A stretch of 64,000 nucleotides of DNA, from NCBI GenBank assembly GCA_937899645.1, contig CALCCD010000129.1, positions 22,882 through 86,881 of the forward strand, in the 5' to 3' direction. Every line of letters begins with the position of its first letter. The first letter of the stretch is position 1. Positions 43,572-52,030 of the stretch are shown here, one piece after another. The notes beneath the pieces are model-generated. The model had not been told where the DNA came from. It saw only the letters and a program-made list of their open reading frames with translations, and searched no databases. The DNA comes from an uncultured cyanobacterium (GTDB lineage Bacteria > Cyanobacteriota > Cyanobacteriia > Cyanobacteriales > Geitlerinemataceae). The position numbers and the translations under genes were made by a program.

Positions 43572-44831
43572 TCAGTAACCCTGCACGATGTACTTCAGCC
43601 GCGTCAACGTCTCCAACCCAATAAACCCGCGCAACGCTCCCGCCTGATTCGACATGCCCAAATAAACGCTGTTATTCTGCAAGCGCGAAAAACGCGGCGA
43701 CGCATTGATAAACACCGACGCGCTGCTCAACCCGCGCGAAAACAAACAGCTCTCCCAATAGCACTCCGTCACGATCGTCGTTGCGTGGCCGCTGCTGTGT
43801 TGGTCGATCCAGAGCATTGCCAATTCGGGGCTGTCCGCTAGCTTGCAGGCGATCGTCTTACCAGGATAGGCGCGCTGCCAGTCTGGCGGGCGCACGGGTG
43901 AGAGCTTGGGGAGAACCTCGAGCAGGGCGTCGTCGGCCAGGATCTCGAAGCCTTCTTCGCGCAGGCTGTTGATTAGCGTGACGATCGAGGCGGGTTTGCG
44001 CTCGCTCGAGATCAAGATCTTGTCGATCGCGTTGACCCGATCGGGCGCGCCGCGATAGCTGTCCAGGACGATTTCGCGGGCGATGTCGAGCTTGCCGGTC
44101 TTCGACCAGTAGAGGTAGCAGTTGCCCGTTACCGAGCGGACGACGGGCAGACTCGATCGCGCCGCAAGCCCCTCGACGAAGCGGGCGCGCCCGTGCGCCA
44201 AGATCGTCGCGAGGTGGGCACTTTGGGCGACGAGCTGGCTGCGGGTTTCCTCGCTGGGATTGGCGATCGCGCTCAGGCTCCCGGCGTGGAGGTCGCTGTC
44301 GGCCAGGGCGTCGATCAGGGCGCGGGCGATCGCCAACGAAGTCTCGCGGGCATCGCGGCTTGGGTGCAGCACCAGGCTGTTCCCCGTCTTCAGGCACATG
44401 CCCGCCGCGATCGCGCCGATCTCCGGCAACGACTCCCAAATGAAAGCCAGCGCACCCAGAGGCATAAGCTGCGAGTAGGTCTGCGCTCGCTCGGCCAGTA
44501 GCGTGGCGCTGGTGACGGGGCGGATCGGCTCGGGCATCTCTGCGAGGCGCTGCAAACAGGCGATCGCCACATTCAGCCGTTCGGGCGTCAGCTTCAGCCA
44601 CTCGATCGGGGCGAGATCTGCCCCTGTCTCGACGCACTGTCGGGTGGCTTCCAGGTCGAGCGTGTTGGCTTCGAGGATTTCCATCTGCCGATCGCCGATC
44701 GCCTCGGCCATCGCCACCAGCATCCGGGCGCGCTCGGCACTGGAAATTGCGGCGATCGACGGGGCGGCTTGGTAAGCATGGCGCGCGGCGATCGAGGGAT
44801 TTTCGAGGATTTCGCAGGCGTTGGCGGACAT
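43572..44831 (-). CDS. ProA-like paralogue lacking the catalytic cysteine
   Basis: A 419-residue member of the glutamate-5-semialdehyde dehydrogenase family, more divergent than the proA at 58869. The fold is recognisable: KLTPERLNVAIACLQRLA, LGALAFIWESLPEIGAIA, SGHATTIVTECYWE and a C-terminal LRGFIGLETLTRLKYIV. Where ProA has [10 protein letters not shown] with nucleophile Cys266, this protein reads VNAIDKILIS with Val266. It cannot use the normal thioester mechanism, so it may be regulatory, structural or have a new activity. Cyanobacteria often annotate two proA genes. Start set at MSANACEILENPS. Confidence 0.8.
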   Translation of the reverse strand: MSANACEILENPSIAARHAYQAAPSIAAISSAERARMLVAMAEAIGDRQMEILEANTLDLEATRQCVETGADLAPIEWLKLTPERLNVAIACLQRLAEMPEPIRPVTSATLLAERAQTYSQLMPLGALAFIWESLPEIGAIAAGMCLKTGNSLVLHPSRDARETSLAIARALIDALADSDLHAGSLSAIANPSEETRSQLVAQSAHLATILAHGRARFVEGLAARSSLPVVRSVTGNCYLYWSKTGKLDIAREIVLDSYRGAPDRVNAIDKILISSERKPASIVTLINSLREEGFEILADDALLEVLPKLSPVRPPDWQRAYPGKTIACKLADSPELAMLWIDQHSSGHATTIVTECYWESCLFSRGLSSASVFINASPRFSRLQNNSVYLGMSNQAGALRGFIGLETLTRLKYIVQGY

Positions 44832-44845
44832 GGTATTCGTGGGCG

Positions 44846-45247
44846 TTAGTGGCGCGAGGCGAGCCGGACGAGAACGGCGGGCAAAACGGCAAGCGTTAGC
44901 ACGGCGAGCATCCAAATCCAGGTCGCGCGCCCCCAGCCTAAGTTTAAGGCGAAAGCGAGCCCGCCGATCGCGACGAGCAGGGCCCCGAGGGCGATCGCTG
45001 TCAGAATGTCGATGCGTCCACGCACGCTAGCAGGCGACCAGCGCTGGCCGTCCCAGATCCAGCTCGGCGGGTCGCTATCTGGCTCGCCCGTCAGCAGCAC
45101 GAGGCGGGCATCGTCGGGCGAGCGGGCGAACAGGTGCGGGCAGCGATCGCAGCCGAAAGCGTCGGTCAAGGCGATCGGCACGAGACGTCCGCGTCGGCGG
45201 CAGGGGCAGACGGTGTCGGGCGGGAGGTCGAGTCGTGTGGGCGTCAA
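44846..45247 (-). CDS. Membrane protein with N-terminal zinc-ribbon-like motif
   Basis: A 133-residue protein. The N-terminus contains CPCRRRGRLVPIALTDAFGCDRC, a two-plus-two cysteine arrangement like a zinc ribbon. A short segment (PSWIWDGQRWSPAS) follows, then two membrane spans (LTAIALGALLVAIGGLAFAL and WIWMLAVLTLAVLPAVLV). It has the look of a conserved cyanobacterial hypothetical. It lies 14 bases upstream of the ProA paralogue on the same strand, so the two are probably one transcript. Function unknown. Confidence 0.72.
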   Translation of the reverse strand: MTPTRLDLPPDTVCPCRRRGRLVPIALTDAFGCDRCPHLFARSPDDARLVLLTGEPDSDPPSWIWDGQRWSPASVRGRIDILTAIALGALLVAIGGLAFALNLGWGRATWIWMLAVLTLAVLPAVLVRLASRH

Positions 45248-45399
45248 GGCGCGATTTTGATAGCGTGGTGCAAAGCGATCCGGGTGGGCCAGTATCCGGT
45301 CGGGCGGCTCCGAGCGAGCCCACCCGATCTTAGCGATCGCACCCGCCGAAAAAGTTGGCTGGCGATCGCATCGCGGCCCGTACCCGCCGCATTCCCCAC

Positions 45400-46053
45400 A
45401 TGCAATACATCTACCTCCACGGGTTCGCCTCCAGCCCGCGGTCCTTCAAAGCCCGCCGTTTCCGGGCGTACTTCGCGCCGCGCGGCATCGAGTTCTGGAT
45501 TCCCGACCTTAACGAAGGCGACTTTTCCGGGCTGACTCTGTCGCGGCAAATTGCCACGATCGAGGCGAAAATCGGCGATCGGCCCACGGCGATCGTCGGC
45601 TCGAGTTTGGGTGGTCTGACGGCGGCGATCCTCGCCGAGCGCAACCCCAATATCGAGCGGCTGGTGCTGCTGGCTCCAGCATTTGGCTTCCTCGGCCACT
45701 GGTTACCGAGCCTCGATGCGGGCAAGCTCGAGCGCTGGCGACAGACTGGCACGACCGAGATTTTTCACTACGGCGACAACTGCGATCGGGCGCTGAGCTA
45801 TGAATTCGTCCGCGACCTGGAGCGCTACGACAGCGATCGGGACGGTTTTCTAACGCGCCCCGTCCCCACGAAAATCGTCCACGGCATTCGCGACGACGTG
45901 ATTCCCGTTGAGGCCAGCCGCGCCTACGCCCGCGACCGCGACTGGGTCGAGCTCGTGGAGTTCGACAGCGACCACACCCTGGCCAGCCACGGCCACCCGA
46001 CGATCGTCCTCAGCTACGAATTTTTAGTCGGACGAACCGTCGAAGACAGCTAG
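45400..46053 (+). CDS. YqiA/YcfP-family alpha/beta-hydrolase esterase
   Basis: A 217-residue esterase beginning MQYIYLHGFASSPRSFKARR. The nucleophile elbow is GSSLGGLTAAI, the Asp is in HGIRDDVIPVEASRAYA and the His is in FDSDHTLASHGH, giving a full catalytic triad. Relatives hydrolyse short acyl esters; natural substrate unknown. The ATG is chosen over an upstream in-frame TTG because conservation begins with YLHGF. It precedes gloB by 60 bp in the same direction. Confidence 0.88.
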   Translation: MQYIYLHGFASSPRSFKARRFRAYFAPRGIEFWIPDLNEGDFSGLTLSRQIATIEAKIGDRPTAIVGSSLGGLTAAILAERNPNIERLVLLAPAFGFLGHWLPSLDAGKLERWRQTGTTEIFHYGDNCDRALSYEFVRDLERYDSDRDGFLTRPVPTKIVHGIRDDVIPVEASRAYARDRDWVELVEFDSDHTLASHGHPTIVLSYEFLVGRTVEDS

Positions 46054-46113
46054 GGCGCGATCGAAAAAAATCGCTAAGGTAATGAGCGCCCGATCGCCCT
46101 CACCATAAGACCG

Positions 46114-46914
46114 ATGGAAATCCTCCGTTTGCCCGTCCTCGACGACAACTACGTCTTTTTATTGTTCGACCCAGCCACGAAAACCGCTGCGGTCGTCGAT
46201 CCCGCCGTCCACGCCCCGGTACTCGAAGCGCTGGCCGATCGCGACGCGACCCTCGTGACGATCTTCAATACACACCACCACGGCGACCACGTCGGCGCGA
46301 ACGCCAAGCTGCGGGCGCAGTTCCCCGACGTAGAAATCTACGCCAGCGAGGCCGATCGCGGGCGCATCCCCGGCCAAACTGTCGCGCTGAACGAAGGCGA
46401 TCGGGTCAGCTTTGCGGGCTACGAAGCGGAGGTGTTCTTCGTCCCCGGCCACACGCGCGGCCACATCGCCTACTACTTCGCGCCCCAGGCGAACCCGGCG
46501 GGTAACCTTGAGACGGGCGACCTGGAGACGGGCGAGCTGTTCTGCGGCGATACGCTGTTTGCCGGGGGCTGCGGGCGGCTGTTCGAGGGGACGCCCGCGC
46601 AGATGCTCGACTCGCTGAGCAAGTTTCGATCGCTGCCGGATTCGACGCGGGTGTGGTGCGCGCACGAGTATACGGAGAGCAATCTACGGTTTGCGCTGAC
46701 GGTGGACGGTAAAAATCGGGCGCTGAGCGATCGGGCGATCGCGGTGCGAGCGATGCGATCGCGCGGCGAATCAACGGTTCCCTCGACGATCGGGCTAGAG
46801 AAGGAGACGAATCCGTTTATGCGCTGGGACGATTTGGCGATTCAGGCGCTGCTAGAGACGAGCGATCCAGTGCGGGCGTTTGCGAAGCTGCGCGGGCGCA
46901 AGGATATGTTTTAG
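46114..46914 (+). CDS. gloB: Hydroxyacylglutathione hydrolase (glyoxalase II)
   Basis: A 266-residue metallo-beta-lactamase-fold thioesterase that releases D-lactate and glutathione from S-lactoylglutathione, the second step of methylglyoxal detoxification. The dinuclear metal motif THHHGDHVG (His54, His56, Asp58, His59) is followed by [33 protein letters not shown] and [14 protein letters not shown]. The C-terminal family domain (NPFMRWDD...FAKLRGRKD) is complete. Normal length. Confidence 0.95.
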   Translation: MEILRLPVLDDNYVFLLFDPATKTAAVVDPAVHAPVLEALADRDATLVTIFNTHHHGDHVGANAKLRAQFPDVEIYASEADRGRIPGQTVALNEGDRVSFAGYEAEVFFVPGHTRGHIAYYFAPQANPAGNLETGDLETGELFCGDTLFAGGCGRLFEGTPAQMLDSLSKFRSLPDSTRVWCAHEYTESNLRFALTVDGKNRALSDRAIAVRAMRSRGESTVPSTIGLEKETNPFMRWDDLAIQALLETSDPVRAFAKLRGRKDMF

Positions 46915-46958
46915 GAGCTGCTCCGGTCGGGCTGGGCTCGGATATGTTTGTGCCAGCG

Positions 46959-47027
46959 CTGGAGCGTGTCATCAATTAGCGCCAGACCCTGGACGGAGTG
47001 GGCAATTGAGCGCCCGACTCAAAAATC
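46959..47027. repeat. MITE-like repeat, family R1, partial copy C
   Basis: CTGGAGCGTGTCATCAATTAG and the following CGCCAGACCCTGGACGGAG match the left half of copies A and B. The right half and right terminus are missing. It lies downstream of gloB. Confidence 0.65.
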
Positions 47028-47068
47028 TATCGAATTTGGAGCCTGCCAAATGAATCTTGCGCGACGCA

Positions 47069-47104
47069 ACAAAAAGCCCGCGATCGCGTGAGTCGATCGC
47101 GGGC
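47069..47104 (-). terminator. Rho-independent terminator downstream of patU
   Basis: Read on the minus strand, an 11-bp perfect stem (GCCCGCGATCG with CGATCGCGGGC, seven-base loop) is followed immediately by TTTTTGTTG. It lies about 60 bases after the patU stop codon and contains a HIP1 octamer in the stem. Confidence 0.85.
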
Positions 47105-47160
47105 CTGACTGTCAGACATCGCAACACATCGCCGGGACTTGCATCCCGTGGGGAAAATGC

Positions 47161-48165
47161 CTAAGCGAGGCGAATCGCAAATTGCAGCGGCATCGTGTGG
47201 GGCTGGCCGTCGTCTACCTCCAGCGTGTAGAGACCGCTGGACGCGTTGTCGAGCTTCAGGTGCAGCGTCTCGCCGCTGTCGCAACAGCTCGAAGTGGCGT
47301 GCGTCTCGTCGCTCAGGCGGACGGTGCAGGCCGTCGGCACGGCGCAGCGAACTTCTAGGGCGTCGGTATTGCCGGTCGAGGTCACTTCTGCCGAGATGAC
47401 CAAATCGCCACGATCGAGCGACCAGCGGCGTTCGGCGCGCGGCGCTTGGGGCGTCAGCTCGAAGGTCAAGTCTGCAAAGATGTCTCGTGCGGCCAGCATC
47501 GCCAGCAGGGCCTGCTGAGGAACCGACGCGCGATCGAACGATTCCGGCAGATCGCCGCCGGTACGCGCTAGGTCGAGGGCGCGCTGCTTGAAGCTGCTGT
47601 CGTCGCGGACGGTCGCTTCCCGGAGGAACGTGCCAGTTAGCTCGTGGAGTAGGCGCTCGGACTCGGGGAACAGATGCTCGATCGCGCGGACGATCTGTAG
47701 GCCCTCTTTGAGAGGTTGGCGCGCCAGCTCCTGGCAGCGCGAGAAGATCGACACCAGGGCGCGATCGGGCAGGCCGACCGGCAGCTCGATCTGGCGCAGA
47801 CGTCGCAGCCACGCGAGCTGGATGGTTTCGTCGCTGGCCATTTCTAGGTCGTAGTCCATCACGCGCTCTTCCCAGGGGAAAAGCGGCAGGTTGCGTTCGA
47901 TTTCGACGCGAAGTCGGCGCTCGATCAGCGCGTTAAAGCGGGTTTGCACGGCGGGTATATCTCCTACTGGCGGCAAGTCGAATGCGGAGGTCGCGGGGTC
48001 TGCGTCGTCCGATCGCGTGGCGGAAAGGGGCGGGAGATCGGGGTCGATCTCTGTCAGCTCTGATAGCTCGCCTGGCTCGAAGTCCGATGCGGGCGTGCCG
48101 CGCAGCCAGTCGAAAAAGCGATCGTCGCTGTTGGCCTCTTCCGCGTTGCTGCTTTGGTTATTCAT
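47161..48165 (-). CDS. patU: PatU-like protein
   Basis: A 334-residue soluble protein resembling PatU of filamentous cyanobacteria. It has a variable acidic N-terminus with FFDWLRGTPAS, then the conserved core: RFNALIERRLRVEIERNLPL, FPWEERVMDY, SIFSRCQELARQPLKEGLQ, IVRAIEHLFPESERLLHEL, and a beta-rich C-terminus (TYSLEV-like LYTLEVDDGQPHTMPLQFAI). In Anabaena patU follows hetZ and affects heterocyst patterning; there it is split into patU5 and patU3, whereas here it is one piece. It lies 161 bp downstream of hetZ and ahead of a terminator. Confidence 0.72.
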   Translation of the reverse strand: MNNQSSNAEEANSDDRFFDWLRGTPASDFEPGELSELTEIDPDLPPLSATRSDDADPATSAFDLPPVGDIPAVQTRFNALIERRLRVEIERNLPLFPWEERVMDYDLEMASDETIQLAWLRRLRQIELPVGLPDRALVSIFSRCQELARQPLKEGLQIVRAIEHLFPESERLLHELTGTFLREATVRDDSSFKQRALDLARTGGDLPESFDRASVPQQALLAMLAARDIFADLTFELTPQAPRAERRWSLDRGDLVISAEVTSTGNTDALEVRCAVPTACTVRLSDETHATSSCCDSGETLHLKLDNASSGLYTLEVDDGQPHTMPLQFAIRLA

Positions 48166-48326
48166 ACGTAGATTTACCTCTTCCGGACACTTACAGTGCC
48201 TTGTTCGTAAAATTTTGGAACGATGGTGGAACCAAAAACTGTGCGGGTGCGTCTGAGCCGGGCGCGCGAAAACCGGAGGCGAAAACCGGACGAGGTCGAG
48301 ACCGCACCCCTGACGAGTCCTGGATT

Positions 48327-49463
48327 TCAGCGATTGCGAAACTCCCAGGCGAGCTTGAGCAGCTCGAACCAGGCTTTTTTGGTTTGGGTGAGCGTCAGCC
48401 CCAACCTACGCGCGATCGCGGCATCGTCGAGCCCTTCGTGCTTGAGCTTCAGTAGATGTACTTGAGTCTCGTCGAGCCGGTCTTGGAACTTTTCCCACTG
48501 AGCGAGGGTCATTCCGAGATTTTTTTCAATATCCGCATCGAGCCACTGGTGGACGAGTTCCCAATGGTGCGAGAGGGCAAAGCGGATGAGGTGGTACTTA
48601 AACCGCTGCTGGAGATAGTCGCGCTCGCGTGGGGTCAGCCCCAAAATAGCTTCGATCTCGTGGGTGGGCAAATCCTGAAGGCGCAACACGAAATAGTCGG
48701 CGCACTCGTGCTGGTCGCTGGCTTCGAGGTAGGCGATCAGCTCCTCGATGACTTTCTGTCGCAACAGGCCGTCGTTGGACTCGACGGTGGCTTCGCTGAG
48801 CCGATCGCGCACGCGGCTGCGAGAAGCTTCCTGCCAGGCGTTACCGTCGCTTTCCGACCGCCCTTCGATCGCCTGCTCGATGTCCATCGAATGTTCCGGC
48901 GGCTGGTGCTGGGCGAAGGTTTGCGCCCGCAGGACGATGAGCTGCTGGCTGCGCCCGCGCGACAGGGAAATCCTTCGCTTGGCGTAGCGCTCGGTGAAGG
49001 CAATATATTCCGAGAGTTCGAGCAGCGATCGCGGCGAATAGGACACATCGATCTGGGCTTCGCGGCGCAGGGCGTTCAGCGACTCGACGTAGAAACCCTG
49101 CAAAAAGTCCTCGATCAGCAGCAGTCGCGCCTGATAGCTGGACTGCACCTGCATGGGCGTGATGTAGCGATAGACGATCGCGCTGAGCTTGCTGTGTAGC
49201 TCCAGGCGCGCGCCCCGCGACCCAGCGTCGTGGTATCTCAGCACCTGGTGCAGGCGGTGGGTCGCCAGTTTCATCGCCCAGCCGAACACGTCGTTCGAGG
49301 CTTGGATGCGATCGCTCTGGGTGCAGGTGCGCTCGACCTCTTCGGCAATACGAGCAGACACCGTCTGCAGCGATCGGGCGCTCGCCGTCGTTTTCGCCTG
49401 GAAATTTTCAATTAAAAACGTTTCGACCCGTTGCCGGTCGTTCGGTGGCTCGTGCTGGCTCAT
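48327..49463 (-). CDS. hetZ: HetZ-family regulator
   Basis: A 378-residue DNA-binding-type protein. Conserved blocks are LQTVSARIAEEVERTCTQSD, ARLELHSKLSAIVYRYITP, YQARLLLIEDFLQGFYVESL, LLELSEYIAFTERYAKRRI and LGLTPRERDYLQQRFKYHLI, plus a C-terminal helix-turn-helix (AIARRLGLTLTQTKKAWFEL) reminiscent of sigma-factor region 4. HetZ is needed early in heterocyst differentiation in Anabaena but is also found in non-heterocystous filamentous species. The patU-like gene follows in the usual order. The ATG at 49463 is used; 31 upstream in-frame codons look non-conserved. Confidence 0.75.
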   Translation of the reverse strand: MSQHEPPNDRQRVETFLIENFQAKTTASARSLQTVSARIAEEVERTCTQSDRIQASNDVFGWAMKLATHRLHQVLRYHDAGSRGARLELHSKLSAIVYRYITPMQVQSSYQARLLLIEDFLQGFYVESLNALRREAQIDVSYSPRSLLELSEYIAFTERYAKRRISLSRGRSQQLIVLRAQTFAQHQPPEHSMDIEQAIEGRSESDGNAWQEASRSRVRDRLSEATVESNDGLLRQKVIEELIAYLEASDQHECADYFVLRLQDLPTHEIEAILGLTPRERDYLQQRFKYHLIRFALSHHWELVHQWLDADIEKNLGMTLAQWEKFQDRLDETQVHLLKLKHEGLDDAAIARRLGLTLTQTKKAWFELLKLAWEFRNR

Positions 49464-49633
49464 AGTGATCGACGTAACAAATCGACGTGACAACCCGAGC
49501 GCGAGCCGGTTCGTTCCGCCTCGGCCCGCTTTCCCTGCTTTCTCTTTCAGACTCAAGCTTGGCCTTTCCGCACGTTTCAGGACTTCGCTGCGGCTGGCGG
49601 CGCGGTGCAGTCGGCTACATTCTAGCGACGCGG

Positions 49634-50998
49634 CTAGCCCTCGAACCGATCGGTGGCGGGCAGGTAAATCTCAAACTCCGTACCCCAGGCGGCGTCCGTA
49701 CGGAAGGTGATGCGTCCGTGGTGGTTGTCGGCGACGATCTGATGAACGATCGCCAGCCCCATGCCCGTGCCGATATTCTCCGGCTTGGTGGTGAAGAAGT
49801 TCTCGAAGATGCAGGGGCGAATGTCCTCGGGGATGCCGGGGCCGTTGTCGCGAATCTTGATGACGATCGCGCGATCTTCGATCTGCTCGGTGGCGATCGT
49901 GACGGTCGGCTTATCGATCGGCGTTGGACCATGAGTCAGCGCGTCGAGGGCATTGGCAATTATGTTGAGAAACACCTGGCCGATTTGGCCGGAGTAGCCG
50001 AGTGCCTGGAGGCCGATCGTGCCGTACTGCCTCCGCAAAGCAACGCCAGACTTAAAGCGGCTGTTGAGAATCAGCAGCGAGCTGTCGAGACAGGTGTGAA
50101 CGTCGAAGGGCTTGCGCTTGCCCGAGCCGACGCGGGAGAAGCTACGCAGGCTCTCGACGATATCGCGCATGCGCCCCGAGGCGACCGAGAGGGTTTTGAG
50201 GATCGACGGCAAGTCTTCACGGATAAAGTCCAGTTCCACCTCCTCCCGCAGCGCCTCGATCGCGCTGTTGTCTGCGCCGGACTCATAGGCTTGGAGCAAT
50301 TCATCGAGATCGTCGAAGTAGTTGTCGAGGAACCTCATATTGCCGTGAATGCAGTTCACCGGGTTGCGTATCTCGTGAGCAATTCCGGCGATCGATCGCC
50401 CGAGGAGCGCCATCTTTTCGTTCTGCATGGCTTGAGCTTTGGTCTGTTCCTCGAGCAGTTGCTTAGTCAGCTCGTGGATGCGCGACTGGGCGACGAGCAA
50501 TTGGTGAACGTCGGCGAGACAGTAACGGCTATCGCTTCCGTAGTAGACTTCGCCACGGTCTACAACGATCGGCTCGTAGAGCTGCTCCGGCGGGCGCGCG
50601 AGTGAAGCTTGCGCCGCAGCGACGATCGACGTCTCGATCGGCAGCACCGACATCGGTGTGCGGGCGTAGTCGAGCATCTCTGCAACTGGACGACGCGAGA
50701 ACAAATCGACGCTGTAGCGCTGGCTCATCTGCCGGAAGAAGGCTGCGCGCGACAGCAGCTCGATCGCATCGTTTCCCTTCAGCAGTATCGCGCCGGGCAG
50801 CAGCGGCTGGCTCTCGAACATCACCTTCACTTCCGCGCCGAGCAGCGAGGATGGCAGCGAGCAATCGAACAGGTGCAGGTCTGCCAACGTCGAGCCGATC
50901 GTCAGATGCTCTAGGGAAGATTGCCAGTCCGCAGCCCCAATTGTCGCCATGCGTTGAGTGGGGCAGTTGTGTACGGAGAACGAGGGCGGAGAATCCAT
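49634..50998 (-). CDS. Soluble sensor histidine kinase
   Basis: A 454-residue kinase without membrane spans. Residues about 55-190 form a CBS-pair-like sensory module with QPLLPGAILLKGNDAIELLS, FSRRPVAEMLDYARTPM and EPIVVDRGEVYYG, seen fused to cyanobacterial kinases and GGDEF proteins. The H-box is GIAHEIRNPVN with His208; the ATPase domain has NIIANALDAL, IRDNGPGIP, FFTTKPENIGTGMGLAI and a final WGTEFEIYLP. No response regulator is adjacent. It is the next gene upstream of hetZ on the same strand, 170 bp away. A start at Met17 is possible. Confidence 0.9.
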   Translation of the reverse strand: MDSPPSFSVHNCPTQRMATIGAADWQSSLEHLTIGSTLADLHLFDCSLPSSLLGAEVKVMFESQPLLPGAILLKGNDAIELLSRAAFFRQMSQRYSVDLFSRRPVAEMLDYARTPMSVLPIETSIVAAAQASLARPPEQLYEPIVVDRGEVYYGSDSRYCLADVHQLLVAQSRIHELTKQLLEEQTKAQAMQNEKMALLGRSIAGIAHEIRNPVNCIHGNMRFLDNYFDDLDELLQAYESGADNSAIEALREEVELDFIREDLPSILKTLSVASGRMRDIVESLRSFSRVGSGKRKPFDVHTCLDSSLLILNSRFKSGVALRRQYGTIGLQALGYSGQIGQVFLNIIANALDALTHGPTPIDKPTVTIATEQIEDRAIVIKIRDNGPGIPEDIRPCIFENFFTTKPENIGTGMGLAIVHQIVADNHHGRITFRTDAAWGTEFEIYLPATDRFEG

Positions 50999-51386
50999 AG
51001 TGGAGGGAGAAGGACGATGGCGAGGGGGGAGGGCTCTCTTTACGAGTACAGCTCACTCAAAGAGAAATCCTCCGAAACGAGTTTTAATTATTAGTTAATC
51101 GTGGATTAAGCCATGCTTAACATCGAACTCTCTGGCTTTGAACCACAGAGTTGAACCCTAAAGATCTTATATCAAAATAATCAAGTCGCTTCCGCCAATT
51201 TTGGCGAACGAAATATCAAATCAATAACTTCCAAGCTGACTGTTGACAAAGGATTGAAGTGTTTCCTAGAACGATCGTCAAGTCTCGACGAAAACACTCC
51301 CAAAACAAAGACTTTAACCGCGTAAAAATACGGAATCTGCCGCAACAGACTGCTGCACTCGAGATTTGCTTGCACGGTAGGGGGGG
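50999..51386. other. Intergenic, AT-rich
   Basis: About 390 bases between the histidine kinase and ruvA, notably AT-rich for this window. It should include the kinase promoter on the minus strand. Short frames on both strands show nothing recognisable. Confidence 0.5.
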
Positions 51387-52019
51387 CTACGTATTTCGGC
51401 TCAGCCACGCGATCGCGAACTTGATCCACGGCTCGGCGTCAGTGCTGTCGCGCACTTCGGGTTCGCTAGAAACCGCGACGATCGCCTGGACGGTTTCGTC
51501 GGCAGTGTAGCCCAGCGCCAACAGCGTCATCTCCACGTCTTCGCGTAGGGCAGGCGTAACGCCTTCGGTGGGCGTCGCGTCGAGCTGGGCTTGCGATCGC
51601 CATTCGGCCAGCTTCGTGCGTAGCTCCAGGGAAATGCGCTCGGCGGTCTTCTTGCCAACGCCGGGAGCCTGGGAGAGCAGGCGGCTGTTACCCGACACGA
51701 TCGCCTGGACGAGGTCGGCCATCTCCAGCGTGTCGAGCAGTGACATGGCGAGCTGGTTGCCGATGCCGCTGACCGCCGTAAGCTGCCGGAATAAATCTCG
51801 CTCGGCGATCGACAAGAAGCCAAACAGATACGAGCCGTCGTCGCGCGACTGGAGATGCGTAAAAATTTGCACCGACTCGCCAAAGGGCGGTAGAGCGGCG
51901 ATCGCGCGCGGCAGGATCTGGATTTCGTAGCCCAGCCCGCCCGCTTCGACGACGAGCTGGGTGCGATTGGTGACGGTCTTGCGGGTGGCGATCGCCGTGC
52001 CTCGGATGTAGCCAATCAT
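51387..52019 (-). CDS. ruvA: Holliday junction branch migration protein RuvA
   Basis: Tetrameric Holliday-junction-binding subunit that positions RuvB helicase. It starts MIGYIRGTAIATRKTV; the OB-fold N-terminal domain has QIFTHLQSRDDGSYLFGF; the tandem helix-hairpin-helix region has VSGIGNQLAMSLLDTL and APGVGKKTAERISLELR; and domain III (ALLALGYTADETVQAI-type) contacts RuvB. 210 residues, normal. RuvB and RuvC are not in the window. It lies 11 bases downstream of the GT81 gene stop, so the two are probably co-transcribed. Confidence 0.95.
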   Translation of the reverse strand: MIGYIRGTAIATRKTVTNRTQLVVEAGGLGYEIQILPRAIAALPPFGESVQIFTHLQSRDDGSYLFGFLSIAERDLFRQLTAVSGIGNQLAMSLLDTLEMADLVQAIVSGNSRLLSQAPGVGKKTAERISLELRTKLAEWRSQAQLDATPTEGVTPALREDVEMTLLALGYTADETVQAIVAVSSEPEVRDSTDAEPWIKFAIAWLSRNT

Positions 52020-52030
52020 GGGGAAGCCCG

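Noticed and set aside
51181..51429. 82-codon minus-strand frame overlapping the ruvA 3' end
   Set aside because: Overlaps a certain gene, AT-rich composition unlike coding neighbours, no recognisable features.
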